Shown here: in pieces, positions 17,359 through 26,361 of the stretch
How the letters are laid out: every line of letters starts with the position of its first letter
How positions within the stretch are numbered: the stretch's first letter is position 1
DNA from: Litchfieldia stipae
GTDB taxonomy: Bacteria; Bacillota; Bacilli; Bacillales; Bacillaceae_L
NCBI RefSeq assembly: GCF_014837155.1
Contig: NZ_JACYHA010000008.1
Span: 89,135 to 153,134 of the forward strand
Length of the DNA stretch: 64,000 nt
Direction: 5' to 3'
Notes under the pieces: model-generated
Seen by the model: only the letters and a program-made list of their open reading frames with translations
Told to the model about the DNA's origin: nothing
The model's database searches: none
Program-made: the position numbers and the translations under genes

Positions 17359-17619
17359 ATGAAGCCACATATTAAAAATCGAAGTCGCGCCTATTATCGA
17401 CATCATCGAAAGAGAGTCATTCAGCGCAAAAGCAAGATTGTAAAGCAATTAGGATGGCAACCAGTCTTAACTGGGTATTTCGCAAAAGGAAAAATCCATT
17501 GTTCGTGCTGGATGTGTTCACAAAAGACGAACAAGGATGGATTTCCACATTCACAAAACGCACAATTGGAAAGCTTAAACAGCCAATTATACGAATATAA
17601 TAATGATAAGGAAGTTTAA
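17359..17619 (+). CDS. Small basic protein with CSCWMC motif
   Basis: Protein of 86 aa started at ATG 17359, which has AAGGAG eight bases upstream; GTG 17350 and ATG 17353 overlap or crowd that site. The N-terminal half is very basic (KNRSRAYYRHHRKRVIQRK). The centre has GKIHCSCWMCSQKT with three close Cys, and the tail is acidic-polar. The Cys cluster plus His suggests metal or nucleic-acid binding, but this is inference. Similar short proteins occur in Bacillaceae as uncharacterised. It is preceded by the leader peptide and hairpin described separately. Confidence 0.7.
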   Translation: MKPHIKNRSRAYYRHHRKRVIQRKSKIVKQLGWQPVLTGYFAKGKIHCSCWMCSQKTNKDGFPHSQNAQLESLNSQLYEYNNDKEV

Positions 17620-17828
17620 TATTTCATTCGGGCAGGGGAATTATGTCCCCTGCTTTTTCAATAGGATGAAATATGTATCATCGTATCAAGAAGTTCTTCA
17701 TAGCTATCCATACTTCACTAATACGTACCACAGTAACTTTATTACCTACAACCACAGAAAACCTCCTTCAATTCTATAACTTTAGTATAGATACATATTC
17801 GGTTGCACTCTACCAACTGTACATTGAA

Positions 17829-17862
17829 CAACCGCAACTCGTGGTTGCAACCTTGTTTTTTT
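17829..17862 (+). terminator. Possible terminator
   Basis: CAACC at 17829-17833 pairs with GGTTG at 17842-17846 and a T7 run follows at 17856-17862. It lies 210 bases beyond the small Cys protein. The stem is short, so support is moderate. Confidence 0.4.
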
Positions 17863-17879
17863 AAAATTTGTCGCCTTTC

Positions 17880-18510
17880 AAATCTAGTTCGACGGATTCC
17901 GCCCCGATTTCGTTGAATTACTTGATATGCTTCAGACAGAAAGGACCTTTCGTTGAATCATGCCGCTCTTTCGGCGGATTATGGCTCAAGTTCAGGGGAT
18001 TCCGCCCCGCTTTCGTTGAATTAATTGATATGCTTCAGACAGAAAGGACCTTTCGTTGAATCATGCCGCTCTTTCGGCGGATTATGGCTCAAGTTCGGGG
18101 GATCCCACCCCGCTTTCGTTGAATTACTTGATATGCTTCAGACAGAAAGGACCTTTCGTTGAATCATGCCGCTCTTTCGGCGGATTATGGCTCAAGTTCG
18201 GGGGATTCCACCCCGATTTCGTTGAATTAATTGATATGCTTCAGTCAAGAGGGACCCTTCCGTTGAATCATGCCGCTCTTTCGTCGGATTATGGCTCAAG
18301 TTCGGGGGATTCTGCCCCGATTTCGTTGAATTTATTGATGTATTTCAGCCAGGAAGGAACCTTCCGTTGAATCATGCCGTTCTTTCGTCGGATTATGGCT
18401 CAAGTTCGGGGGATTCCATCCCGATTTCGTTGAATTAATTGATATGCTTCAGACAGGAAGGAACCTTCCGTTGAATCATGCCGCTCTTTCGGCGGATTAT
18501 GGCTCAATAA
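17880..18510. repeat. Six tandem copies of a 103-105-bp repeat (family A, array 1)
   Basis: The anchor CGTTGAATTAATTGATATGC (with minor variation) starts at 17911, 18014, 18117, 18220, 18324 and 18429, so the period is 103-105. Each unit also holds a second GTTGAAT copy followed by CATGCCGC and a CCGC/GCGG hairpin (around TTTCGG), then CAAGTTCGGGGGATTCC. Apparent reading frames through it are repetitive and have no ribosome binding sites, so it is treated as non-coding. The array lies between the 3' ends of convergent genes. The same family recurs at 35.4-36.0 kb. Confidence 0.95.
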
Positions 18511-18541
18511 TTCAGCAAAAACACCTTATTTTCCTTCTTCA

Positions 18542-19483
18542 TTAATAATTTTCAATAACGCCTCCTAATGAAGAAGCCTTAATGATCGGATTTTTCATAA
18601 TATCCATGATTTCATCCTTTGTGCCATAAACGACTACCCCTAGCAGTTCCACATCTTCCACTTTGATTTCTTTCATTGTGTCGTAGGCTTTCTTGTGTTC
18701 AGTGAACATACTTGTTTTCAGTAGCTTAAGGAACTCATCATATTCATAGCTCATATCTGCCATTGAAGTATATGAGTCTCTAAGAGAAAAACCTAATGCT
18801 TCGTTCTCATTAATAAATGTTGCAGACCAATCGTATTCCTTCGCCTCTTGTTGAAAAGTGTCTAATTGACTGTCACTATAAGAATTCACCCAAAACCACG
18901 TCATTTTAGGGAGCAACATGAGAGGCAGTTCGCTTTGCTTGTACGGCTTATCAAAGGAAAGAGCTACCTCATATATTCGATTCCCCTCCATATTTTCAAT
19001 CAGTTCTTCATCATTTTTATATTTTTTATAATCAACCATTGGATGAAAGAACAACATTTCTCTCCAACCATTTTCTTTATAAGAAAATTGCCAGTCTTCT
19101 CCTGTGACTCCGATGCCACCACCTGATCCTCTTGAAACCAATACAGATGGATTAAGTCCAAAATGATATTGTTTTTGTTCAAGAACGATTGACTTAATTT
19201 TCATGTCCTTTGAAATTTTATATTGACTCATTCCGCCTAGAATACCTCGCGAATCCACCGTTTCACTAATATAACCATTCGGTGTACTAAGTCGTACATA
19301 AGCATCCCATTGCTTAAATGCCTTCTGGCTAAAATAAGCTGAGATAGCGAAATTAGCAATGTACAAAATAACGAATACAATGAGTGAAACGACTATAATC
19401 GTCATCAAATTTTTCATTTTCCCTTTTTTTATCGCTTTTTTTATCTTCTTCTCATCAAACATATCTTCTGAGTATTCACTCAT
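18542..19483 (-). CDS. Anti-sigma factor with sigma factor regulator domains
   Basis: Protein of 313 aa with a short cytoplasmic N-terminus, one transmembrane helix (about 24-47) and a large outer domain. The helix region (FAISAYFSQKAFKQW) and the outer PNGYISETVDSRGILGGMSQYKIS are typical of the Sigma_reg N and C domains described in Bacillus. It overlaps the upstream sigma-factor gene by 8 bases, so they are coupled. It is expected to hold the ECF sigma factor at the membrane until a signal arrives; the signal is unknown. Confidence 0.82.
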   Translation of the reverse strand: MSEYSEDMFDEKKIKKAIKKGKMKNLMTIIVVSLIVFVILYIANFAISAYFSQKAFKQWDAYVRLSTPNGYISETVDSRGILGGMSQYKISKDMKIKSIVLEQKQYHFGLNPSVLVSRGSGGGIGVTGEDWQFSYKENGWREMLFFHPMVDYKKYKNDEELIENMEGNRIYEVALSFDKPYKQSELPLMLLPKMTWFWVNSYSDSQLDTFQQEAKEYDWSATFINENEALGFSLRDSYTSMADMSYEYDEFLKLLKTSMFTEHKKAYDTMKEIKVEDVELLGVVVYGTKDEIMDIMKNPIIKASSLGGVIENY

Positions 19484-19982
19484 GTAGATCCCTCCACTTC
19501 TTTTGAAATTCCTTTCTTGCCCGAAATAAATATGTCCTAATCGTTTCTTCCTTCATTCCTAGTAATAATGAAATCTCTTTGTAACTTAGCTCAAATTCAT
19601 ATTTTAATAGGAGCAGCTGTTTATAGACTTCTTGAATGCTTTCTAAAGTTATGGCAATCTCATGATTTCTTTCGATAGTTAATACTGTATTTTCAGTACT
19701 TTCGTCATTCGCAAAATTATGCCAGAAGCGTTGATCATCAATCGAAATTGCTTGTTCTTTCCCTTTTTTCTTCAACATTTTTTTAAATTCATTCATGGAA
19801 ATAGTGAAAATATATGAAAGAGCCTTATCCGAAGGAACACCACTACTATAAGCGATATATTTCATATAACTCTCTTGAACAATATCTTCTGCATCCTCAT
19901 GGCTACAACCGTTCTTTTTTAAATAAAAATAAATCATTTTTGCCTGTTTATTGTATATTTCCAACAAAAACTGTGAATCCAT
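19476..19982 (-). CDS. ECF-type RNA polymerase sigma factor
   Basis: Sigma factor of 168 aa with sigma-70 region 2 (DAEDIVQESYMKYIA near residues 31-45) and region 4 (ELSYKEISLLLGMKEETIRTYLFRARKEF near 130-158). A GGAGGAG site precedes the ATG. The anti-sigma gene follows directly with an 8-base overlap. A promoter-like element with ECF character lies just upstream, suggesting autoregulation. Its regulon cannot be deduced here. Confidence 0.9.
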   Translation of the reverse strand: MDSQFLLEIYNKQAKMIYFYLKKNGCSHEDAEDIVQESYMKYIAYSSGVPSDKALSYIFTISMNEFKKMLKKKGKEQAISIDDQRFWHNFANDESTENTVLTIERNHEIAITLESIQEVYKQLLLLKYEFELSYKEISLLLGMKEETIRTYLFRARKEFQKKWRDLHE

Positions 19983-20015
19983 AACTCCTCCTTTCCAATC
20001 TCCTACAATAATAAA

Positions 20016-20042
20016 GAGTCATATGCCCTGGAAAAGTTTACA
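20016..20042 (-). promoter_or_regulatory. Candidate autoregulated ECF promoter
   Basis: On the minus strand TGTAAACTTTTCC (20042-20030) is followed by GGGC and ATATGACTC (20024-20016), about 35 bases upstream of the sigma-factor start. The AAC-containing upstream block at -35 spacing is typical of ECF promoters; the exact consensus of this factor is unknown. Confidence 0.4.
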
Positions 20043-20135
20043 GTACAACTATAAAAATTTGAAATTGATGTTGTTTTCTACTTTTCTGGAGAAATAGAAG
20101 AACTTGAAGCTATATTCATATTATTTTCCACAACA

Positions 20136-20164
20136 AAAAGGAGCAAATTAGTTATGCTCCTTTT
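20136..20164 (-). terminator. Terminator of the 179-aa lipoprotein gene
   Basis: AAAAGGAGCA (20136-20145) and TGCTCCTTTT (20155-20164) form a 10-bp stem with a 9-nt loop. On the minus strand it is followed by a T-rich tail, six bases past the stop codon. Confidence 0.82.
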
Positions 20165-20169
20165 ACATT

Positions 20170-20709
20170 TCAATGATCAAGCTCATCAATTTCCTTAAAT
20201 ATACTAGAATATATATCTTTTATGTGTTCATCTTCATTGTAATCGTCACCTATACTAAATCCCCAACTTTTTAACGACTCAGATTCTTTTATAAGAAGAA
20301 CCCCTACAGCGTAGCTTTCACCTTTACCTGTAGTCCAGTGCCAAGACTCATTATATCCTGTTTCTTTCACTGTAAAAGGGATATGATTATTCGCTGATAT
20401 AAAAAAGAATGGAATAGTTGAATTTAGGTAAATGTCTGCATATTTACCCTCAGCAGCCTCTGAAAGATTATTTTCCCTGATAATTACTGCGTCGTAGGAA
20501 TCCAGTTCTTCACTTGCGATTTGATCAAATGAGATCTCTCTAAAAACCACTTGCTCCTCATTTACCTCTGGAGGCTCTCCAATCACCGCTATTTCTAAAG
20601 GTCTACCTTCATACAATTCGAAAACAGGACTCTGAGTACAGGCTGTTAGTGAGAATGTAAGAAGTAGTAAAAGAAATGATAAATAGTTAATCCCTATTTT
20701 TCTATTCAT
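20170..20709 (-). CDS. Putative lipoprotein of unknown function
   Basis: Protein of 179 aa with a signal peptide ending in lipobox LTAC (Cys about residue 24), so a membrane-anchored extracytoplasmic lipoprotein. The mature part has PPEVNEEQVVFREISFDQI and DSYDAVIIREN, and the tail is acidic. I do not recognise a catalytic motif; the alternating beta/alpha look of the sequence hints at a small flavodoxin- or receiver-like fold, but this is weak inference. It is monocistronic with its own terminator. Confidence 0.7.
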   Translation of the reverse strand: MNRKIGINYLSFLLLLLTFSLTACTQSPVFELYEGRPLEIAVIGEPPEVNEEQVVFREISFDQIASEELDSYDAVIIRENNLSEAAEGKYADIYLNSTIPFFFISANNHIPFTVKETGYNESWHWTTGKGESYAVGVLLIKESESLKSWGFSIGDDYNEDEHIKDIYSSIFKEIDELDH

Positions 20710-20844
20710 AAGTGCCTCCGGTTCGTCCTTACTTTTAATTTATTATATCACTAGTGATATGTAAAAACGTCGGAATTTTCTCTCAAGACATTCTACAAAA
20801 ATAGTAATGTTGGAAGTCCCGGATTTATACAGTGAAGAAGACAA

Positions 20845-20867
20845 AAAACCGGGTCACTATTTGACCC
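20845..20867 (-). terminator. Terminator of the AraC-family gene
   Basis: GGGTCA (20851-20856) pairs with TGACCC (20862-20867) across 5 nt; on the minus strand GG then six T follow. It lies 40 bases after the AraC-type gene. Confidence 0.75.
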
Positions 20868-20907
20868 AGCCCTGAAATGAATTTATTTTAGATCATACCT
20901 ATAAGAT

Positions 20908-21756
20908 TTAATCTTTTTTCTTAATTGATATCCAAATTTCACTTTTTTGATCCTTACTAGCTAGTATTTCTGGACCTTCTGCCAACTCATAAGAAGACGA
21001 TGGTAGCCACTCAGAATAAATACGTTGCCACTGTTCTTCAACTTCCGTCCATTCTCCGTCTACTTCAAAAATAGCCCATAATAAAGGAGAGATTTCTAAC
21101 GTTGCATACTCATCCGATACTTCTTTCGCAGTGACCGCTCCTATATACTGATCGAAGGTTGCCTTTCCTTCCATCGTTTCTGAGTAATTGACTGATACAT
21201 GAACAATACCATTGGGCTCCATATTGGAGAGGGACTCCAATTCTGTCATTTTGTTGTCACTAATGCCCTCTATCATATCTTCGTAGGTAGGTGTGAGTAT
21301 TTGATCCACCATCTCAACTGCATACTTAACCCCAACAACTTTAAATGGTCCTTTTTCAACAATACGATATTTCATCACAGTTCCTCCTTGAATGGTTAAT
21401 TGAAAGGACATTCTTGGATATGCTTTCAAGTTCTGCTCTGGATTTCTAGCTAAAGTTGGAATGACCCCATGAAAACTTTGAAAAGCTCTGGAGAAGGCAT
21501 CTGGAGATTGGTATCCATATTTGATGGCAATATCAATTACTTTTACATGCTGATCTTTCAAATCCAAAGCTGCTACTGTTAATCGCCGTCTACGAATATA
21601 CTCTGATATCGTGATACCTGATAGAAGAGAAAATAATCGTTTGAAATGGAACTCAGAGCAGTACGCTCTTTTCGCCACTTCTTTTAAATCAATACAACCA
21701 TCTAAATGATCCTCAATATAGGTTAATGCTTCGTTCATCCCTTTTAACATATCCAT
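20908..21756 (-). CDS. AraC-family regulator with GyrI-like ligand domain
   Basis: Regulator of 282 aa in two parts. Residues 8-105 form the AraC double helix-turn-helix (DLKEVAKRAYCSEFHFKRLFSL and IAIKYGYQSPDAFSRAFQSFHG). Residues about 127-282 form a GyrI-like/SOUL-type small-molecule binding domain starting MKYRIVEKGPFKVVGVKY. The layout is that of Rob/BmrR-like multidrug or stress regulators. No target gene is adjacent on the same strand; the divergent gene is far, so its target is unknown. Confidence 0.87.
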   Translation of the reverse strand: MDMLKGMNEALTYIEDHLDGCIDLKEVAKRAYCSEFHFKRLFSLLSGITISEYIRRRRLTVAALDLKDQHVKVIDIAIKYGYQSPDAFSRAFQSFHGVIPTLARNPEQNLKAYPRMSFQLTIQGGTVMKYRIVEKGPFKVVGVKYAVEMVDQILTPTYEDMIEGISDNKMTELESLSNMEPNGIVHVSVNYSETMEGKATFDQYIGAVTAKEVSDEYATLEISPLLWAIFEVDGEWTEVEEQWQRIYSEWLPSSSYELAEGPEILASKDQKSEIWISIKKKD

Positions 21757-22000
21757 TAAACAACTCCTTTCACTTATAACATAACAAGAGAAATCACCTT
21801 ATACCCGACTTTCCATGCTTATATCTATCGGTTTACTTACATCTTTTTAAACAGGGTTTATACATACTGTCGAAAACTATTTTTTCTAATGACAACACAT
21901 CGGGCATGAACTGACAAGCAATCATTGTAGTACAAGAATATCCAGTATAAAAATAGAAGGTCTACCCGGACTGATTCCGGAAAAACCTTCGGAATGATTT

Positions 22001-22414
22001 TTATTTTGATTGAACCCACCATAAATTACTAAAAGGATCTACAAACCCAGCCATAGAACCACCTTCTCCATCTTCCATGACTTCCATAATTGATGTTGCT
22101 CCTGCTTTAATGGCCTTTTTATAAGTATCTGTTGCATTTTCAACATAAATGTACATTTGGATAGGGACTAAACCATCATTCTTTAAATCTCCACATACTC
22201 CTGGCCCACAACTTCCATCATGTGATGTATCAGCGAAATAGATGATGCTTTCTCCGATTTTCATTTCTGCATGAATAACACCCTCTGTGTCCCCTAATTT
22301 ATTTACGTTAATTACTTCCGATTGAAAAACATCCTTAGTAAATTCAATAAATTGTGAAGCACTAAGCACCATAAAATAAGGTACGATTGTTTGATTCATT
22401 TTTCGATTTTGCAT
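22001..22414 (-). CDS. VOC-family (PhnB/glyoxalase-like) protein
   Basis: Protein of 137 aa with the paired beta-alpha-beta modules of the vicinal-oxygen-chelate fold: VPYFMVLSASQFIEFTKDVF at the start and GFVDPFSNLWWVQ at the end, as in PhnB/YdhR-like proteins. AGGGAG precedes the ATG. It is divergent from the MerR-type regulator across 184 bp that holds a dyad, so the regulator may control it. The substrate is unknown; such proteins include antibiotic-binding and glyoxalase-type members. Confidence 0.82.
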   Translation of the reverse strand: MQNRKMNQTIVPYFMVLSASQFIEFTKDVFQSEVINVNKLGDTEGVIHAEMKIGESIIYFADTSHDGSCGPGVCGDLKNDGLVPIQMYIYVENATDTYKKAIKAGATSIMEVMEDGEGGSMAGFVDPFSNLWWVQSK

Positions 22415-22482
22415 AGGTATTCGCTCCCTTTAAATAGATTTCCATAAGGCATTCATTATTTGACCTTATATTTCTAGAGTAC

Positions 22483-22506
22483 AACATTAATGCAAATGCT
22501 AATGTT
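22483..22506. promoter_or_regulatory. Dyad in the VOC/MerR divergent region
   Basis: AACATTA (22483-22489) and TAATGTT (22500-22506) are inverted arms around ATGCAAATGC. Long-spaced dyads between -35 and -10 are usual for MerR-family operators, so this is a candidate site for the neighbouring regulator. Confidence 0.45.
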
Positions 22507-22598
22507 TAGTGTTTTTTTCTTTTATATTGTTGTATTCTATTATAAAAACCCGTCATCAACTTGAACTTTAATTTATAAGGTACAGAGAGGATATTTCT

Positions 22599-23297
22599 AT
22601 GAAAGGAATTGAAATTGCTAAGAAGTTGAATATAAGCACAAGTACATTAAGACATTACGAATCATGGGGACTGATTCCTTTCGTCGATAGAGCAGCAAAT
22701 GGTTATAGAATTTATACCTCTGTTCATGAAGCCTATTTTCAATGTATTCGAGCATTATTACCCGGTTTTGGTATGGATTTAGTTAAAGAAATCATGCCAC
22801 TTATCAAAAACGGACAAATGATGGAGGGATTATGGCTGATTAATAAAGCACAAGTAAATCTTTATACTGAAAAGGCAACCGTACAAAAAACGATTGAAAT
22901 ACTTGATTTAAAAGATTTAACGGAAATTCCTAATTACAGTAAGAAAACCTTTTTTACAATTGGAGAAGTTGCTAAAGAAGCGAATGTATCCGCATCTGCT
23001 ATTAGACATTGGGAAAAGGAAGGGCTAATCACCCCTGAAAGGAACAAAGAGAGTGGGTTTCGTATATATAGTCCATCCGATATACGTACGGTGCTGATTA
23101 TCCGAACTGTACAAAGAGTCGTTTACTCCTTGGATATTGTTCGTGAAATAATATCAGACCTTGAAAACAACAACGTTGCTCAGGCTAAGAAAATGGCTTT
23201 AACATCATTAGAATACATTGATTTTGCACTAACAGAGCAAATAAAAGGGATAGCAGCTTTACAAAATCTATTGGATGTTGTGTCTAAAAAGAATTAG
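22599..23297 (+). CDS. MerR-family regulator with two MerR domains
   Basis: Protein of 232 aa made of two successive MerR-type units. The first winged HTH starts at residue 1 (KGIEIAKKLNISTSTLRHYESWGLIPF...GYRIY) and the second at about residue 118 (FTIGEVAKEANVSASAIRHWEKEGLITP...GFRIYSPSD). Each is followed by a helical stretch. Typical MerR proteins have one HTH and act as dimers; here the dimer may be built into one chain (inference). It is divergent from the VOC gene. The ATG has GAGAGGATATTTCT upstream. Confidence 0.87.
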   Translation: MKGIEIAKKLNISTSTLRHYESWGLIPFVDRAANGYRIYTSVHEAYFQCIRALLPGFGMDLVKEIMPLIKNGQMMEGLWLINKAQVNLYTEKATVQKTIEILDLKDLTEIPNYSKKTFFTIGEVAKEANVSASAIRHWEKEGLITPERNKESGFRIYSPSDIRTVLIIRTVQRVVYSLDIVREIISDLENNNVAQAKKMALTSLEYIDFALTEQIKGIAALQNLLDVVSKKN

Positions 23298-23485
23298 CAG
23301 AAAGAGCTATATGTCTAAGGAAGCAACTTTTTTTATGGCGAAATAGGATGGGGATAAATTCTTTCCGGATTTTTCACTCCCTGAAAAAATACTGATTTGC
23401 CTGAATTGGCAAGTGATTAAGCAGGTTGGAACTAGGATAAACTATTGAAATTTATTGACTCCCTATTGAATTATGCCAGAAAAAA

Positions 23486-23515
23486 ATCCCGGTTCCTAAT
23501 AAGGAAAACCGGGAT
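23486..23515 (-). terminator. Terminator of rlmCD
   Basis: ATCCCGGTT (23486-23494) pairs with AACCGGGAT (23507-23515); on the minus strand a T7 run follows the stem. It lies about 65 bases downstream of the rlmCD stop. Confidence 0.82.
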
Positions 23516-23578
23516 GATCTTGAATCAGAATTGTATATCTGAAATGACTAATATGGTTCGGAAGAGTCTTTTATTGTT

Positions 23579-24955
23579 TTACAATTTCAATTCAATCTTC
23601 GCTACAGCCTCACAATGCGTCGTATGAGGAAACATATCCACCGGCTGCACTTCCACCGTTTTAAAACCACCATCTTCAAGTACGCGTAGGTCTCTTGCTA
23701 ATGTCGCTGGGTTACATGATACATAGACCACTCGTTTTGGCTTCATTTCAATAATGGTTTGTAGGAGTGCATCGTCACAGCCTTTTCTTGGTGGGTCAAC
23801 TACAATTACGTCGGCAGTGTTCCCTTCTTTTTTCCATTGAGGAATGACGACCTCTGCTTCACCTACCGCAAATTCTGCATTCTTGATATTGTTCAATTCA
23901 GCATTTCGCTTTGCATCTTCAATCGCTTCTGGCACAATTTCTACACCAAATACCTTTTTCGCTTTTTGAGCTAAGAACAAGGAAATCGTTCCAATCCCAC
24001 AATAAGCGTCAATGACAGATTCTTCTCCAGTTAATCCTGCATACTCTAACGCCTTATCATAAAGAACCTTTGTTTGTTCAGGATTTACTTGATAAAATGA
24101 TCTAGCCGAAATAGCAAATTTGATCTCACCAATGGAATCGTAAATGTATTCTTCTCCCCAAAGCACATTGGTTTCATCACCAAATATGACATTCGTGCGT
24201 TTTGGATTAATATTCTGTACAACTGATTTCACATCAGGAATCGTTGCAACGATCTCTTCAATGATTTTATTCTTATGAGGTAATTCACCAGTCCTAGTGA
24301 TTAGTACAACCATAACTTCACCAGTCACGACGCCATATCGAGCCATAATATGACGTATGGTTCCACGGTGGTTCTTCTCATCGTAAGCGCGAAATCCATA
24401 TTTCTCACAAATTCGTTTGACGGCTTGTACAACTTCATCATTTTTCTCCTGCTGAATCATACATGCTTCCATATCAATAATTTCATGGCTACGTTGCTGG
24501 TAAAATCCTGCAATAAGTCCACCTTCACGGTCAGCAACAGGAACCTGGGCTTTGTTTCGATAGCGCCAAGGATTCTCCATACCAAGCACCGGGTTCACTG
24601 GTACACCCTTTAAATGACCAATTCTAGTTAATACTTCCTCAACTTGTTTACGTTTCGCTACTAGCTGACCTTCATAACTCAAGTGCTGCAGCTGACACCC
24701 ACCACACTGCTTATAAATCGGGCAAGGAGCATCCACTCTGAATGGACTTTGTTCATATAATTCAACGAGGCGTCCAAAGGCATAGCCCTTTTTCACCTTC
24801 GTAATTTTAATTTTTGCTTTTTCCTCAGGGAGACCGTTGGGAACGAAGATTGGAAACCCTTCAACCTTTGCCACACCCGCACCATCATGCGTCAGGTCCT
24901 CAAAAGTCACATCATAATATTCATTTTTCTCTATCGGTATCATCATTTTTTCCAT
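23579..24955 (-). CDS. rlmCD: 23S rRNA (uracil-5-)-methyltransferase RlmCD
   Basis: SAM-dependent RNA m5U methyltransferase of 458 aa. An N-terminal TRAM domain (about 8-65) is followed by the iron-sulfur Cys motif [15 protein letters not shown] (about 75-89), the SAM-binding [14 protein letters not shown], the [10 protein letters not shown] motif and the catalytic Cys in [13 protein letters not shown]. In Bacillus subtilis the gene downstream of dgkB in the same place (yefA) is RlmCD, which methylates two 23S uridines. The position behind dgkB supports the same call here rather than RlmD alone. Confidence 0.9.
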   Translation of the reverse strand: MEKMMIPIEKNEYYDVTFEDLTHDGAGVAKVEGFPIFVPNGLPEEKAKIKITKVKKGYAFGRLVELYEQSPFRVDAPCPIYKQCGGCQLQHLSYEGQLVAKRKQVEEVLTRIGHLKGVPVNPVLGMENPWRYRNKAQVPVADREGGLIAGFYQQRSHEIIDMEACMIQQEKNDEVVQAVKRICEKYGFRAYDEKNHRGTIRHIMARYGVVTGEVMVVLITRTGELPHKNKIIEEIVATIPDVKSVVQNINPKRTNVIFGDETNVLWGEEYIYDSIGEIKFAISARSFYQVNPEQTKVLYDKALEYAGLTGEESVIDAYCGIGTISLFLAQKAKKVFGVEIVPEAIEDAKRNAELNNIKNAEFAVGEAEVVIPQWKKEGNTADVIVVDPPRKGCDDALLQTIIEMKPKRVVYVSCNPATLARDLRVLEDGGFKTVEVQPVDMFPHTTHCEAVAKIELKL

Positions 24956-25209
24956 AGTATACTTCCTTTACGTTCAAGTTGCTAAAACTGATTGTATCAC
25001 AGTTGTTCTATCATAAGCCAACAGTCATCTTAAAACTTGAATTCACTCATGACAGTTGGAAGTTTAATTTTTCTATGAAGACAATCAGCTATAAGTGACC
25101 TTGCGTGGGGACAAGGACTTTGTTTAGTGTCCATTCGCTTCTTGAACGACTTTACGTGGGAGCTTGAGCACCGTTCGGGCTTTCATCGCCTTCTTCTGTA
25201 CCACTCTTC

Positions 25210-25248
25210 TTACATTCCCTTCGCTATTTAGAAGCGAAGGGAATGTAA
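25210..25248. repeat. Perfect 16-bp inverted repeat
   Basis: Positions 25210-25225 and 25233-25248 are perfect inverted arms (core TTCCCTTCGCT / AGCGAAGGGAA) around ATTTAGA. No T tail follows on either strand. It is in the 357-bp gap between dgkB and rlmCD; the rest of that gap shows nothing else I recognise. Confidence 0.8.
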
Positions 25249-25260
25249 TCAGCCAAAACA

Positions 25261-25288
25261 AAAAACTTGGCACAAAGACCAAGTTTTT
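25261..25288 (-). terminator. Terminator downstream of dgkB
   Basis: AAAAACTTGG (25261-25270) and CCAAGTTTTT (25279-25288) form a 10-bp stem with an 8-nt loop; on the minus strand the T run extends past the stem. It follows the dgkB stop by 25 bases. Confidence 0.82.
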
Positions 25289-25312
25289 AAAGTCTCTCAT
25301 ATAACACGAAGT

Positions 25313-26236
25313 TTACTGACCAGCATTCCCGCTCATCTTCTCCGCTTTCTCTCTTGATACAAATACTTCAATATGCTCAAACAAATTCACAAACTCGCCT
25401 GGCAATAATCCGCCATATTCACCATCTAAATTCAGCTGCATCTTCTCGTCCGTTTTCACTTTGATTCGATTCGCCTTCGTATACAAGATATGTGGATCAT
25501 GGACATGCTCTCCTCTGACAGCGAGTGAAGCAATTTTGATAAAGTCAGCAAGGTTTGCCTTCTTCAAAATGATCAGATCAAACAGCCCATCATTCAATGA
25601 AGAATCTGGAGCTAGCTTTTCAAATCCACCGACCGAGTTCGTCAGTGAAACAAGAAATAACATAATCTCGCCTTCAAACAGCTTCCCGTCATACTCAATT
25701 TCAACATGTGTTGGTTTAATCGATGGTAGCATTTCAATCCCTTTTAAATAGTAAGCTAATTGACCGATCACGGTTTTAAGCTTACTTGGAACCTCATATG
25801 TTAATTCTGTTAGACGTCCGCCTCCTGCGATATTGATGAAATATTGATCGTTCACTCGTCCAATATCAATCGGAACAGACACTCCATCAACGATCACATC
25901 ACATGCTGCATCAATCGAAGACCTTGGCACACCTATCGCACGTGCAAAATCATTCGTTGTCCCCACTGGAATAATGCCGAGCTTTGGTCGATATGGCATC
26001 TCTGCAATTCCATTGACCACTTCATTAATCGTCCCATCGCCACCAGCTGCAATCACAAGATCGAATCTACGCTCCACCGCCGCTCGCGCCGCATGAATCG
26101 CATCTCCAGCTCTCGTTGTTGCATGGCAAGAAGTCTCATATCCTGCATTCTCAAGACGTACAAGAACCTCTGGTAAATGTTTTTTAAATAATTCTCTCCC
26201 CGAAGTCGGGTTGTAAATAATTCTCGCTCTTTTCAT
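25313..26236 (-). CDS. dgkB: Diacylglycerol kinase DgkB
   Basis: Soluble lipid kinase of 307 aa of the DAGK catalytic family. The nucleotide motif AAGGDGTINEVVNGI is at about residues 61-75, and NPTSGRE at 8-14. It phosphorylates diacylglycerol to phosphatidic acid, recycling lipid released during lipoteichoic acid synthesis (known for B. subtilis DgkB). Its position between the gat genes and rlmCD matches B. subtilis dgkB (yerQ). Confidence 0.9.
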   Translation of the reverse strand: MKRARIIYNPTSGRELFKKHLPEVLVRLENAGYETSCHATTRAGDAIHAARAAVERRFDLVIAAGGDGTINEVVNGIAEMPYRPKLGIIPVGTTNDFARAIGVPRSSIDAACDVIVDGVSVPIDIGRVNDQYFINIAGGGRLTELTYEVPSKLKTVIGQLAYYLKGIEMLPSIKPTHVEIEYDGKLFEGEIMLFLVSLTNSVGGFEKLAPDSSLNDGLFDLIILKKANLADFIKIASLAVRGEHVHDPHILYTKANRIKVKTDEKMQLNLDGEYGGLLPGEFVNLFEHIEVFVSREKAEKMSGNAGQ

Positions 26237-26361
26237 TACACATCATCCTAATTATTGTTAAAAATATGTAATTTCTACACCACTATCATATGATAGCTTA
26301 TTCGATTTAATTAAGCAATTTTATCAAAGCGCGAGTTTTGATTTTAAAACAACCTATATTC

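Noticed and set aside
17868..18370. Open frames of 60-100 codons across the 103-105-bp repeats, and similar ones at 35265-36147
   Set aside because: Their peptides only mirror the DNA repeat, have no ribosome binding site and exist on both strands.
17880..18510. CRISPR array
   Set aside because: Repeats are contiguous at 103-105 bp with no unique spacers and no cas genes nearby. The same applies to 35350-36040 and 62540-63555.
25010..25200. T-box or other leader RNA between dgkB and rlmCD
   Set aside because: No T-box core, no aptamer-like conserved loops and no suitable downstream gene were found.
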